DNA of 64,000 nt. It comes from Rheinheimera sp. UJ63. GTDB taxonomy: Bacteria; Pseudomonadota; Gammaproteobacteria; Enterobacterales; Alteromonadaceae. A program made the translations under genes and the position numbers. A model generated the notes under the pieces. That model was not told the DNA's origin. It ran no database searches and worked only from the letters and a program-made list of their open reading frames with translations. Position 1 is the first letter of the stretch. The number at the start of each line of letters is the position of its first letter. This document shows, one piece after another, positions 8,170 to 17,963 of the stretch. The stretch is taken from positions 310,001-374,000 of the forward strand of contig NZ_JAKGTQ010000001.1 in the NCBI RefSeq assembly GCF_021568285.1, written 5' to 3'.

Positions 8170-11070
8170 TTAAAAGGTGTATGTCATGTTAAAGAAAGCA
8201 CGACGACCTAAATAATCAAGTTGCGAAGCAAATAGTGGTACGTTACCTACTACACTTAATGCTGTAGGACTTACCACTGGAGGTTGTTTATCAAACATGT
8301 TGGCTAAACCCACGGTCACATCTAAGTTATCGCCATAACTGTAACTGACTGAAGCAGCATGCAGAATATAGGTTGGCGTTTCAGCAACAAAAGTTACTGG
8401 AACACCACGTAAAGTAGTGTTGTTACCATTTTGATACAAGTGGTAATTAGAGGTTTTGCTGTAATAACTGATATTCCAATTAAACTGCCAATCATCACGA
8501 GTAACCGTGGTAGCTAAAGTACCCACGTGCTTCGGATTACCTACGCGAGTGATGTAGTATAAGCGATCACTATCAGAAAATTGTTGGAAAGAACGTTCAA
8601 TTTGATTAGTGTGATTCCACACAACTCGTAAATCACCATAAGAGAAGGTATCTTGGTAAGTCGCTTTAAAGTCAACACCACGTACTTTCTGTTCTGCAGT
8701 ATTTAAGTAACCACCACGCACTTCTGCTACACCCCAGTCACCATCTACACCAGTACGACGGTCAATTTGCCGACAGAATGGCTCATTGGCGAAGTTTTCA
8801 GAGGTATAACATTGCGATAATACGGCAGCACCCGCTACGCTTGAGACTTGATCGCTAATGGTCACGTCATAGTAATCAACAGACGCAGCAAATTTACTTT
8901 CTGGGCTGGTATAAATTAAGCCCATACCTTTGGAAACAGAGGTTTCAGCTTCTAATACTCCTGCACCACCACCGGTAACCGTGGTCATTGAACCACCCAC
9001 ACCTGCAATGTAGCTTTCTGGAATACCAGCAGCCTTACAGTTTTGACGAACAAGTGGGTTAGTGGATTCCACATAGTTCACACAAGGATCAACTGTTTGT
9101 CCCAAGAAGCCAGTTTGACCTTCTAAATACAATTCAAACAACGCGGGTGCACGGAAAGAGGTACCGCGTGAAGCACGAACCCGGAAACCGTGACCTAAAC
9201 TCCAGTTAGCACTAACTTTGTAGGTGGTATCACTACCGTAGGTATTCACATCAGTCCAACGGCCAGAAGCCGTTAAATCGAATGATTCAATTAACGGTAA
9301 GTCACGTAATAATGGGATTTGTGTTTCTGCATATACCGCTTTGGTATTTGCACTACCTGCGGTAATACCCGCGCTGCTTAAACCCCATGAGTTACCACGG
9401 CGTGTTTCCACACCGGGGGTATCAACAATCATATCAGTTTGAATAGAGGCACCAATTGCAGCGCCGACCATACCTGCTGGTAATTCAAACAAATCACCGG
9501 TCATGTAACCATCAACGGTATCTTGTTTATATATGGTTTTACCGATATCACGGCCAAATAAGAAGCCACGCACTTCGTCGCTGAACTGACCATTGATATG
9601 CTCTGGGGTAAACCAGTTTACTTGCACACAATCTAGACCGGTTAACGGTGTTTTCTCACCGGCACATGGGCCACCTAATAAGGCATTTTGCGCCATCAAC
9701 ATCGAGTCACGGATAATAATATCTTGCTCATAATCGCCGCTATTGTGCGTACGCTGCCAAGAAATATCCCACGTCCAATCATTGAAAGAACCTTCAAAGC
9801 CTAACACCGCACGGCTATAGTTGATGGTGGTTTCGCTTGAGAAATGATCCGTTAAGGCCACCGGTAACACGCGAGTCGTTCCCGACCAGCCCGGTGCTAA
9901 GTTAATTGGCACGAAGCCGATATCGGCGGTCCAGAATTGTCTGGCGCTACTGATATCCGTTTGACGACTGCTGTGCAGTAATTCACCATAAACTGATACG
10001 CTATCGGTTAAATCGTAATCACCTTGGAGGAATAACGAACTTACCGTGGATTCAGGGATCATCGTTTGCTTTAAACGAAATGGATGTAAACCATCTAACC
10101 AACCATCTGTTTCAGGTGTATGACCTGCCCAATACCAGCCTGCAGGGTTTTGCGTCACAGTAGTGTTGGTAGAACTAACAGTCGGGAAACCGAAGTTAGT
10201 GTAATCGTATTGGAAACGACCACCGCCTAAGTTAAATAAACCTGGACCTGAATCGGTACAGTGGTATTGACCAGTACGGGGATCGATTGGATCTTGACGC
10301 TCACCAGTGCTGGCATTAAATAAGTAACGCTCTTGGCAGTCAAAGAATTCGCGATCACCACGCTGTAAGCCGGTATTCACGTTGTGGTCGGCAACCACAC
10401 GCCAAGAACCACGATCAAAAGTCGTACCGTAAGTCCCGTTTATACGGTAGGTCTCACCACCCGATTCAAACGGCTTGCTGCCACTGACATTAATGCTCGC
10501 ATCATCGCCTTTTTTGGTGATGATGTTGATTACACCAGCAACCGCATCAGAACCGTATAATGATGACGCGCCATCTTTTAAGATTTCAACACGTTCAATA
10601 GCAGAAACCGGTAACGCATTCATATCAAACGCAGACACTGTACCGCGTGTACCGGCAGGGCCCGCACGACGGCCGTTTAATAATACCAAAGTACGGTTAG
10701 CACCTAAACCACGCATCGAGATAGATTCTGCACCGGCACCACCGTTAGTCACAAAACCCACAGAGTAGGCAGAGATCAGCTGATCCGAACCCGCTGCTAC
10801 AGTAGAGGTACGCAGTAATTCGCCTAAGGTACTTAAACCTTGGTCTTTGGCAATATCAGCACTGATAATTTCTAACGGGGTAGCGTTATCAATACCGTCG
10901 GTACGAATACGTGAACCGACTACTTGAATACGTTCAGTTTTACCGTCTTTTTTGACTTCTTCTTCTTCAGTTTCTTGCGCTATAACATTGCCGGCAAAGG
11001 CCATTGTTGTTGCAGCACCGAAAACCATAGCAAGGCGCACGGCTTTGCTTAACTTGTTATTGGTGAACAT
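8170..11070 (-). CDS. TonB-dependent outer-membrane receptor (copy 1)
   Basis: Outer-membrane 22-strand barrel that imports a large substrate using TonB energy; 966 residues. A long signal peptide ends near residue 31 (AGNVIAQ). A TonB-box-like segment (TERIQVVGSRIR) follows, then a plug with SISMRGLGANRTLVLLNGRR and LKDGASSLYGSDAVAGVINI, then the barrel, ending in the aromatic residue expected for BamA recognition (FNMTYTF). The start has a strong Shine-Dalgarno (CCAGGGAG, six bases away) shared with the other two receptors here. Substrate unknown; receptors of this Alteromonadales/Xanthomonas type often take up oligosaccharides or peptides. It has its own terminator and follows the radical SAM gene on the same strand by 667 bases. 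Confidence 0.95.
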   Translation of the reverse strand: MFTNNKLSKAVRLAMVFGAATTMAFAGNVIAQETEEEEVKKDGKTERIQVVGSRIRTDGIDNATPLEIISADIAKDQGLSTLGELLRTSTVAAGSDQLISAYSVGFVTNGGAGAESISMRGLGANRTLVLLNGRRAGPAGTRGTVSAFDMNALPVSAIERVEILKDGASSLYGSDAVAGVINIITKKGDDASINVSGSKPFESGGETYRINGTYGTTFDRGSWRVVADHNVNTGLQRGDREFFDCQERYLFNASTGERQDPIDPRTGQYHCTDSGPGLFNLGGGRFQYDYTNFGFPTVSSTNTTVTQNPAGWYWAGHTPETDGWLDGLHPFRLKQTMIPESTVSSLFLQGDYDLTDSVSVYGELLHSSRQTDISSARQFWTADIGFVPINLAPGWSGTTRVLPVALTDHFSSETTINYSRAVLGFEGSFNDWTWDISWQRTHNSGDYEQDIIIRDSMLMAQNALLGGPCAGEKTPLTGLDCVQVNWFTPEHINGQFSDEVRGFLFGRDIGKTIYKQDTVDGYMTGDLFELPAGMVGAAIGASIQTDMIVDTPGVETRRGNSWGLSSAGITAGSANTKAVYAETQIPLLRDLPLIESFDLTASGRWTDVNTYGSDTTYKVSANWSLGHGFRVRASRGTSFRAPALFELYLEGQTGFLGQTVDPCVNYVESTNPLVRQNCKAAGIPESYIAGVGGSMTTVTGGGAGVLEAETSVSKGMGLIYTSPESKFAASVDYYDVTISDQVSSVAGAAVLSQCYTSENFANEPFCRQIDRRTGVDGDWGVAEVRGGYLNTAEQKVRGVDFKATYQDTFSYGDLRVVWNHTNQIERSFQQFSDSDRLYYITRVGNPKHVGTLATTVTRDDWQFNWNISYYSKTSNYHLYQNGNNTTLRGVPVTFVAETPTYILHAASVSYSYGDNLDVTVGLANMFDKQPPVVSPTALSVVGNVPLFASQLDYLGRRAFFNMTYTF

Positions 11071-11737
11071 GTTTAACTCCCTGGATGACTCTGTAGAGCA
11101 TCTCTCTTTATTTATAGTTTGTTAACACAAGGCTTACAGGTAAAAGCTTGATTTGTCACTCAACAAGATTTGAGTAACATTGACTTACTATGAAGGAAAA
11201 AAATGATGGGTCAAGAGAAAATGAGACTAATAACATCAAAAAAGCCAAAGTTTTTTGAACTTTTTTACTAGAGTAATTTATCACGATTGCAGTAAGGCAA
11301 TTATCGCAAAAAAATGTTATTTCACGGCAAGTTGAATAAAGTCTATTGCCATAAATCGATTTGTAATGTCTATAACGAAACGGTCTTATTTAACAGCACT
11401 TTTAAACAGCGTAAAATCACAAGTTGCTAGTATTAAATTACAATTGAATCTTGTGAAAAACTTTTTACCCATATTTAAGTAATAGCCATTGATAGTTATT
11501 ACTTTTTATTAGTTTAACTCGCACAGTTTCAACTTTGATAACGATTGCACGGAATATAACTCTTTATTTAACTTTTCAATAGCTCTTGATAATAACGCAA
11601 CATTGATACTTAAAAGTAATCAAACAAACTTAATGATTATTTAGACAGCTATTTACAGACTTTACTAACAACACAGATCAATTGTTTACTCAATAAAGCA
11701 CCCTATATCATGGTGGATTCTCTATTAAGCAGGTAGA
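11071..11737. other. 667-base AT-rich non-coding gap between receptor 1 and the radical SAM gene
   Basis: I scanned both strands. Only tiny open frames exist: 22 codons at 11203 on the plus strand with an AAGGA in front, and 26 and 28 codons on the minus strand without ribosome binding sites. None looks like a convincing peptide gene. The region should contain the receptor promoter; TTGACC is present near 11213-11208 on the minus strand, but I see no good -10 box with it. Confidence 0.6.
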
Positions 11738-14275
11738 TCAGTTTAATACAACATTACTCTTGGTAAAATCAGAGATAGACTTAGGTCTTGCTACAGCTGA
11801 TTGCAGCTCCCAGAAGAATTGATGTGTATCATATTGCATATAATTCATATCTACACTCACCATAGAATTAGGATCTGACACTTGAAACTCAGCAGAAGAG
11901 TATTGTTTAAGGCTTTTCTTACTTGACTTGAACTCTTTAAAGTATTTTACAAAGTCGTGCTGCAACATGGCTCTTACTGGGTAAGTTAAACAATCATCTG
12001 GCATGGATAAAATACTTACCTGTAATACAGTAGATAAAGCACTATCATTGGCTATACCGTATTTGTTTGTTATAAATGCAGCAATCTGCTGGTAAAATAA
12101 AGTCCAACCTCCCGGCATCGTTTTATCATGTTCGAAAAAACGTACAGCCCAAGTTATGTTTGAGTAGAGTTTTGGGTCTTTAATAACTTGATCGCGAAGA
12201 TCAGTTAAAAAAGTCATTGCTGGCACGCGATATTCCCATTGAAGAAAACGCATCACGTACCTTAGTAAAGAGTAGCCATCTGCCATAACATAAATTCGGT
12301 AAATAGCTTTCATTTCTACAAGATCTTGTTCAGTAAAACTAAAACTGGAAATTACAAAATCATTTTCATCAACGTTGATGTTATATTTCTTTATATACTC
12401 TGGATCAGCCATAGGGCTATTAGGCAATAACTGAGTTGGATACGCCTTTACAGACACATCTAAATCTATATAACGTTGTAAATCATGTAAAAACGCTGTG
12501 GTGGTAATTCCAGGTAAACCAATCATTAAGTCTGTAGATAAAGGTAAATTCAAATCAGAAAATATTTGAGTTAATTCATCATAACGTTCTGTTTTGATGT
12601 TTCGCCGATTAATAACCCCTAGAGTATTTTCATCTGTTGTTTGAATAGAAATAATACCTTGACTGATAATATTACCATTTGTAAATATTTTTATAATCTC
12701 CACCAATTTCAATGTTGAATTTTTGGTGTAATTCACTACAACTTCATTTGGATAACCGTATTTTTCTTTAGCCGTAACGATATATTTAGCAATTTCGATA
12801 TCTCGTTCGTACATACCAAAATTAGCATCAGCAATCCATAAAACATTAATTTTATTTTTTGAAATCCAATCAATTTCTTTCATTACACGTTCTAATGCAA
12901 ATTTACGTACTTTTTGATTTGTAGCAGAACCCCAATCACAAAATGTACAACCGTATGGACAACCTCGATTTGTTTCAATAATGGCAGATTCCACTCTACC
13001 GCCATAACTATCAAAATAGCCTGATAAATAGGGTGATGGTACAAGATCAACCTCTTTCATTCTTTCTCGTTTAGCAGTATGTACAACCTTTTTCGATAAA
13101 ATACTTTTGAAACTAATGCCCGTCACATTTGAAAGCTGATAATCATTATATGTAAAAACCGACTTATTGATCTTGGTGATAGTCTCAAAAATTTCTGAAA
13201 TAGCGACCTCTCCCTCACCATGAACAGCGATATCAACTGAGCTATTTTTCACAAAGAAATCTTGACATGCATGTGGGTAGTCAGGTGTGCTTGGACCGCC
13301 GTGGATCGTGATGTTTATACTATTGTGCTGTTTAATAGTGTTGCTTATTTGCATGTTTAAGTCGATAGACCACATATAATTTGAAAATAACCAAACTCCA
13401 GCACCAAAACGTTGATATGGACCTGTAAGTAAGGCTTGTGGCTCTAAAAAAGTAATGGGTATAAGCACAAAACGTTGTAAATGCTTACCATCTTGGTAAT
13501 GTTGAATTGCACTAAACAGCACACCTAATGCTAGAGGAAAGTGATTTTCCATGTGAGGCACAAAATACACTGGTATACGGCCATCTGGCTCGATATCTTG
13601 CCAACCAGCGATTTGTTGATTGGATGTATTAGCAATATTAAATACTGGAATACTCGTCTGTTGAAATTCTTTTAATTCCTTTTTTCTGATGAGTAATCTG
13701 GCCTCATAAAGCTCTAGCACATTTTCTAAAAAATGAGACTCGTTTTCAAAATACTTAAGCTTCTCGAGCTTAACATCCTCAAAAGTTTTTCCATCCGCAA
13801 ACGCAGAGAGTAAAATAATATGTAAAACCGATAACTTAAGCATAGCTTGTTTAAAAGAACACCAGCTCAAAAATCCCTCTTCAGTAATAACCACCGCAAA
13901 ATGCATACTTATGGCTAACGTCTTTGGGATATTAAGATCTATTTGATTTGCTGTTTTGTTCAAAGATATTAAAACATCATGGGTTGTAGTGATCTTTGAT
14001 TTACTTGGCGGCTCAGAATGGAATAAATTTGCTTGTGCTAATTGCTCTAAACGTTGTAATACCGATTCAGTTTTAATATGAGGGGAAAGGCTTTTTACCA
14101 AAGGATGAGAAATGAAACCCTGACATATGGACATTTTGTCAGCGTATTGAAGGCATAATGACAGCAATACAATATCAAGATCATGAACCACAGTCGGACG
14201 AACAGAACCAGACAAATCACTCACCATCAAGTAGTTGTTTCGTTGTAGGATCATTAAATTTGAATTTAAATACAC
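11738..14275 (-). CDS. Radical SAM protein with cobalamin-binding-like domain and N-terminal helical modules
   Basis: 845 residues from a GTG start with AGGGAG five bases upstream. The radical SAM cluster motif CPYGCTFCDWG gives Cys 439, 443 and 446 as Fe-S ligands. Residues about 235-370 look like the Rossmann-type domain of B12-dependent radical SAM enzymes (GAGVWLFSNY, HGGPSTPDYP, HGEGEVAISE), without the DxHxxG ligand of base-off B12 proteins. Residues 1-205 hold two similar modules, each with beta strands, an LS-rich helix and a helix ending in ARLL or ANLF; these recall PqqD-like or recognition-element folds, which is inference. The substrate is unknown. It follows the methyltransferase by 47 bases on the same strand, so the two are probably co-transcribed. 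The gene is visibly AT-richer than the core genes. Confidence 0.85.
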   Translation of the reverse strand: MYLNSNLMILQRNNYLMVSDLSGSVRPTVVHDLDIVLLSLCLQYADKMSICQGFISHPLVKSLSPHIKTESVLQRLEQLAQANLFHSEPPSKSKITTTHDVLISLNKTANQIDLNIPKTLAISMHFAVVITEEGFLSWCSFKQAMLKLSVLHIILLSAFADGKTFEDVKLEKLKYFENESHFLENVLELYEARLLIRKKELKEFQQTSIPVFNIANTSNQQIAGWQDIEPDGRIPVYFVPHMENHFPLALGVLFSAIQHYQDGKHLQRFVLIPITFLEPQALLTGPYQRFGAGVWLFSNYMWSIDLNMQISNTIKQHNSINITIHGGPSTPDYPHACQDFFVKNSSVDIAVHGEGEVAISEIFETITKINKSVFTYNDYQLSNVTGISFKSILSKKVVHTAKRERMKEVDLVPSPYLSGYFDSYGGRVESAIIETNRGCPYGCTFCDWGSATNQKVRKFALERVMKEIDWISKNKINVLWIADANFGMYERDIEIAKYIVTAKEKYGYPNEVVVNYTKNSTLKLVEIIKIFTNGNIISQGIISIQTTDENTLGVINRRNIKTERYDELTQIFSDLNLPLSTDLMIGLPGITTTAFLHDLQRYIDLDVSVKAYPTQLLPNSPMADPEYIKKYNINVDENDFVISSFSFTEQDLVEMKAIYRIYVMADGYSLLRYVMRFLQWEYRVPAMTFLTDLRDQVIKDPKLYSNITWAVRFFEHDKTMPGGWTLFYQQIAAFITNKYGIANDSALSTVLQVSILSMPDDCLTYPVRAMLQHDFVKYFKEFKSSKKSLKQYSSAEFQVSDPNSMVSVDMNYMQYDTHQFFWELQSAVARPKSISDFTKSNVVLN

Positions 14276-14322
14276 AGAAACTCCCTAATAATATTACTTA
14301 TTAGTCGACGAAGAATGACATG

Positions 14323-15276
14323 TTAAACATGGATTTTCATTAAATCGCAAACCCAACATAATTTGCCTTCAGGTAATTCAAAAGTAGATATCGACGTTTT
14401 GAACCCTTGTTTGTTGCAAAATGCTTCAAGCATTTTTACATTGTTATTATCCCAAGCAACAGTGAGCTGCTCAGTGATTCTTTCTCTGAAATAGTGTAGT
14501 GACAGCGACTTATTATGTACTATCTCAACCGTTAATTCGCGCCAATTCGCCAGAAACGGAACAAGTTCTTTTGCTACTTGATTAAACCAGTCACGCTCAA
14601 CATCATTAAGATTGTTTTGTGTATCTTTAAAAGATTGAAGTAACAAAGCACTTTTTTGTCTGAGTTGTGTTAATTGCGACTCTGATAAAACTGGCGTTTT
14701 TTGCAGTATCTGACAATAGTTGGCAAAGTCAGTGGCCTTCGCCATTAAGCCCTTATCTTTTAGGAATAATTGAAGTACTTTTAATCCAATACGGCAATCT
14801 TGAGAAATAAATGAATCCGTATGATGCACCATAGCGACAAATTTACCGTTTGATTTTAATACTCGGTGTATTTGTTTAATTGTAGGAAATAAGTCGGTGT
14901 ATTCAAAACCGAATTGACTAATCACTAAATCAAATGTTTCATTGTTAAAAATTAAATTTTCAGCTGGCATATTGCCATAAAAATTTATTTTTTGAAGAAG
15001 GTAGAAAATATCATCTTTTGAATTAAATAAACTCAACGGTTGAATGTCTGCCTTATCAACAGCAGAAATCTGAAAGGTTTCATTCAACTGCAGTGCCAGA
15101 ACAGCTAACCCTCCATTACCTGTTGCGATATCTAGCAACGAGGAATGACTTCCAACAGTCTCAAAAATCTTTCGCCAAAAATCCGCTATATCACCGCTGT
15201 AGCCTAAGCCTTGGTTGCCTTCAGCAAAGCTGTTTAAAGTTTTTGTGTTTTGCCAGTAAGTAGTCCAATGCTGCAA
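14323..15276 (-). CDS. Class I SAM-dependent methyltransferase
   Basis: 317 residues, from a TTG start with AAAGGAG six bases upstream. Motif I, LLDIATGNGGLAVLAL, spans residues 47-62; a post-motif acidic residue (AVDKAD) and FDLVISQFGFEY (motif II region) follow, so the Rossmann methyltransferase fold is clear. The N-terminus HWTTYWQN...LNSFAEG is a recognisable subfamily signature, but I know of no assigned substrate. Placed directly before the radical SAM gene and after a TonB receptor; the two enzymes may act on the same molecule. Transcription likely reaches it by read-through of the terminator 28 bases upstream. Confidence 0.85.
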   Translation of the reverse strand: MQHWTTYWQNTKTLNSFAEGNQGLGYSGDIADFWRKIFETVGSHSSLLDIATGNGGLAVLALQLNETFQISAVDKADIQPLSLFNSKDDIFYLLQKINFYGNMPAENLIFNNETFDLVISQFGFEYTDLFPTIKQIHRVLKSNGKFVAMVHHTDSFISQDCRIGLKVLQLFLKDKGLMAKATDFANYCQILQKTPVLSESQLTQLRQKSALLLQSFKDTQNNLNDVERDWFNQVAKELVPFLANWRELTVEIVHNKSLSLHYFRERITEQLTVAWDNNNVKMLEAFCNKQGFKTSISTFELPEGKLCWVCDLMKIHV

Positions 15277-15303
15277 GTGACACTCCTTTAGCTAATTTAA
15301 ATA

Positions 15304-15333
15304 GAAAAAAGGCGGGGTTGCCCCCGCCTTTTT
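15304..15333 (-). terminator. Terminator between TonB receptor 2 and the methyltransferase
   Basis: Stem GGCGGGG/CCCCGCC (15311-15317 with 15322-15328) extended by five A-T pairs, four-base loop, T-run on the minus strand. It lies 14 bases after the receptor stop and only 28 bases before the methyltransferase start codon, leaving little room for a separate promoter. Confidence 0.85.
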
Positions 15334-15347
15334 AAACTATTGTTGTC

Positions 15348-17963
15348 TTAGAAAGACTGAGACAAACGAACGTACACAATACGGCCATACCCATCATATA
15401 AATCGAAGTTGTAATCACGTGAAAAACCTGGATCAGTTCCCAAGGTAGGGAATTTCTCAAACACGTTGTTTACACCTACAGAAATTTTAGTCTGAGTAGG
15501 AAGCGAGTAGCTTGCTTGTATATCGTGAGTTACCCAAGAACCCCAGTGTCCTGACTGAACACCATTAGTTACGTCAGAGTACTGAGAACCGATATAGTTT
15601 AGGTTATAACCGATGTCAAAATTGCCAAAGGCATATACGTTGTTAAACACAGCGCGTTGACGCGGCTCACCCGGATCTTCAACAGTATTACGTCCGCCAT
15701 CAATTTTGGTGCTTAAACGGTGGCTTAACTGTAAAGTCTGATTTAAACGACCATAATCACCGAAATCAAAATTAGTGTTTACGTTAAAATCAAGACCAGA
15801 AATAGCAAAATTACCGTCATTACCATAACCTTGAGTAGCTAATTCAATACCACCTTGGCTATTACGAGCTACACCCAGACCGGCAGGAATAGGAGCGCCA
15901 GAGCTTTCACGGGTTAATAAAGTAGCAATACCGAAGAAACGAATTAGGTTTTCAATTTCAATGTCATAGTAGTCTACAGAGAAATTCAACCAATCAGTTG
16001 GTTGATAAGCCATACCTAGTGAAAGTTGTTTTGAAGACTCAGAACCAAGCTCAGAGTTGGCTAGAGTAATAGCACTGACTTGAATATTACAGTTTGTAGC
16101 TAGACCTAAAGTCACACATGTTGCTGCATCTTGTACTGATGGATTACCCGGAGATGGTTGCTGTGTCAGGATATCAAGAGTTGGTGCACGGAAACCTTCA
16201 CCGTATGATGCACGTAATACAAGACCATCCATTACATCATACTTAAATGATACTTTTGGAGAGAAGTCATTACCGTAATCTGAGTATTTATCAAAACGTC
16301 CTGCTACTGACATTTCTAAATCATCTGTGATGGGAACTAAGATTTCAGCAAATGCACTTTTCAGGTCTCTTGAGCCACCAGCACTGTTACCCGCTGAACC
16401 ACCCACTACACCAGCTTCTGACAATGAGTCATAAATGTCAGCATAAGTTTCTTTACGATACTCAGCACCAACAACTGCTTGAACCATTCCCGATTGGAGT
16501 TCAGCAACATCGAAAGACGCTGAAGCAAATGCTTCTTCTTGATCAAAGATACCGATACGCGCAGTAGTGACTTTTAAGCTGTTTAATAAAGCATTGTAAG
16601 AGCTTTTACCCGCGTCCGTTGTGAAACGAGCACCAAATGGATCACCAACTAAGTAACTACCGTCGTTAATAGCATTAATCGCAGCAGAACCTAACAAGTA
16701 GTTGCGACCGATCTCGTACGTTTTGTTTTTATTTTTACGTGCACCGAAATCAATGAATACATCACCGACTTGTCCCTCAGCACCGATTAAAAAGTCTGTT
16801 GACCAGTTATCAACCTGTGAATCACGGTTACCCAGTGCAGCAAAACGATGACGGAATTCGATAGTGCGATTTACTGAGTGATCTGGATTTGACGCGTCGT
16901 GATAAGGACTCAATGGATTAGTTGGGTTGTTGATACTGTCAGCAGCCATAAATGGTGTGCTGTCGTTTAAAGAAGGAGCATAACGACCAAACGACTTAGT
17001 TTTAGAAATCATTGTATGAGAAAAGATTTTCCAATCATCATTGATTTCATATTCTGCTTTTAAGAAACCCGAGCTGTTGCCAGTTGAGGCTTCATTTGCA
17101 TTTGTGGCGTTAAAGTTATACGCACAGATAGGTCCAGTACGATAAAAGTTTTCTAGGCCATTACATTGATCGTCACTTACAATAGAACGAAAAACTGGGT
17201 TGCGATTCGGGGTTCCAGCGACGTCACGGAAGTTAACACCGAAAGAAGAAGCGCCTGGTGAAACCCACGGAAAATCACGCTGGAAAATAATGTCGCGATT
17301 GTTCCAAGATACACCACCAACCATGCTTGCTTTTCCAGAACTCGTTCCGAAAACAGCAGAACCTTCTTCACGGTCCCCACCCTCAGCAGGAATACTTACA
17401 GATGATTGACCAAGACGAACTTCAACACCATTAAAGTCTTTACGGGTAATAATGTTAATTACCCCAGCAATAGCATCAGAACCATATACTGCTGATGCAC
17501 CGTCAGATAAAATTTCAATACGCTCAACCGCAGCCATTGGGATTGAGTTTAAATCTTGAGAGTTACCGGTTGAAGGTGACTTTGGTAAACGACGACCGTC
17601 AATTAGGATTAGTGAACGTTCAGCGCCTAAACCTCTTAAGTTGACTTGTGAAACGCCCTGAGCAGAACTACCAGACTGAGGACGGAAAGAACCTGAAGTG
17701 TTGAAAGAAGTATTACGGATTAAATCCGATACTGACGTCTGACCAGAAAAGTCGATTGCTGCACGATCAATGACCGTTACAGGCACAGAACCTTCTAAAT
17801 CGGTTCGCTTGATACGTGAACCTGTTACTTCAATCCGCTCAACTTTTGCGGTTTCTTCATCAGCAGCAGCTTCTTGAGCAACTGCAGTGCCAACGAACGC
17901 TGAAGCAGCGCCGAAAGCAATAGCTAAGCGCACAGACTTAGTCAATTTATTATTTGTATACAT
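15348..17963 (-). CDS. TonB-dependent outer-membrane receptor (copy 2)
   Basis: 871-residue TonB receptor. Signal peptide MYTNNKLTKSVRLAIAFGAA... closely resembles that of receptor 1. The TonB-box region is KVERIEVTGSRIKRTD; the plug has NLRGLGAERSLILIDGRRLP and LSDGASAVYGSDAIAGVINI; the last residue is Phe (YVRLSQSF). Shine-Dalgarno CCAGGGAG lies six bases before the ATG. It heads the unit that continues, past a terminator, into the methyltransferase and radical SAM genes, so its ligand may be connected with their product or substrate; this is inferred from position only. Confidence 0.95.
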   Translation of the reverse strand: MYTNNKLTKSVRLAIAFGAASAFVGTAVAQEAAADEETAKVERIEVTGSRIKRTDLEGSVPVTVIDRAAIDFSGQTSVSDLIRNTSFNTSGSFRPQSGSSAQGVSQVNLRGLGAERSLILIDGRRLPKSPSTGNSQDLNSIPMAAVERIEILSDGASAVYGSDAIAGVINIITRKDFNGVEVRLGQSSVSIPAEGGDREEGSAVFGTSSGKASMVGGVSWNNRDIIFQRDFPWVSPGASSFGVNFRDVAGTPNRNPVFRSIVSDDQCNGLENFYRTGPICAYNFNATNANEASTGNSSGFLKAEYEINDDWKIFSHTMISKTKSFGRYAPSLNDSTPFMAADSINNPTNPLSPYHDASNPDHSVNRTIEFRHRFAALGNRDSQVDNWSTDFLIGAEGQVGDVFIDFGARKNKNKTYEIGRNYLLGSAAINAINDGSYLVGDPFGARFTTDAGKSSYNALLNSLKVTTARIGIFDQEEAFASASFDVAELQSGMVQAVVGAEYRKETYADIYDSLSEAGVVGGSAGNSAGGSRDLKSAFAEILVPITDDLEMSVAGRFDKYSDYGNDFSPKVSFKYDVMDGLVLRASYGEGFRAPTLDILTQQPSPGNPSVQDAATCVTLGLATNCNIQVSAITLANSELGSESSKQLSLGMAYQPTDWLNFSVDYYDIEIENLIRFFGIATLLTRESSGAPIPAGLGVARNSQGGIELATQGYGNDGNFAISGLDFNVNTNFDFGDYGRLNQTLQLSHRLSTKIDGGRNTVEDPGEPRQRAVFNNVYAFGNFDIGYNLNYIGSQYSDVTNGVQSGHWGSWVTHDIQASYSLPTQTKISVGVNNVFEKFPTLGTDPGFSRDYNFDLYDGYGRIVYVRLSQSF

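Noticed and set aside
11203..11271. 22-codon plus-strand ORF with AAGGA upstream, considered as a peptide precursor for the radical SAM enzyme
   Set aside because: Opposite strand to the cassette, no leader/core pattern, and so short that a chance ribosome binding site is plausible. Two minus-strand frames of 26 and 28 codons in the same gap were rejected for lack of any ribosome binding site.
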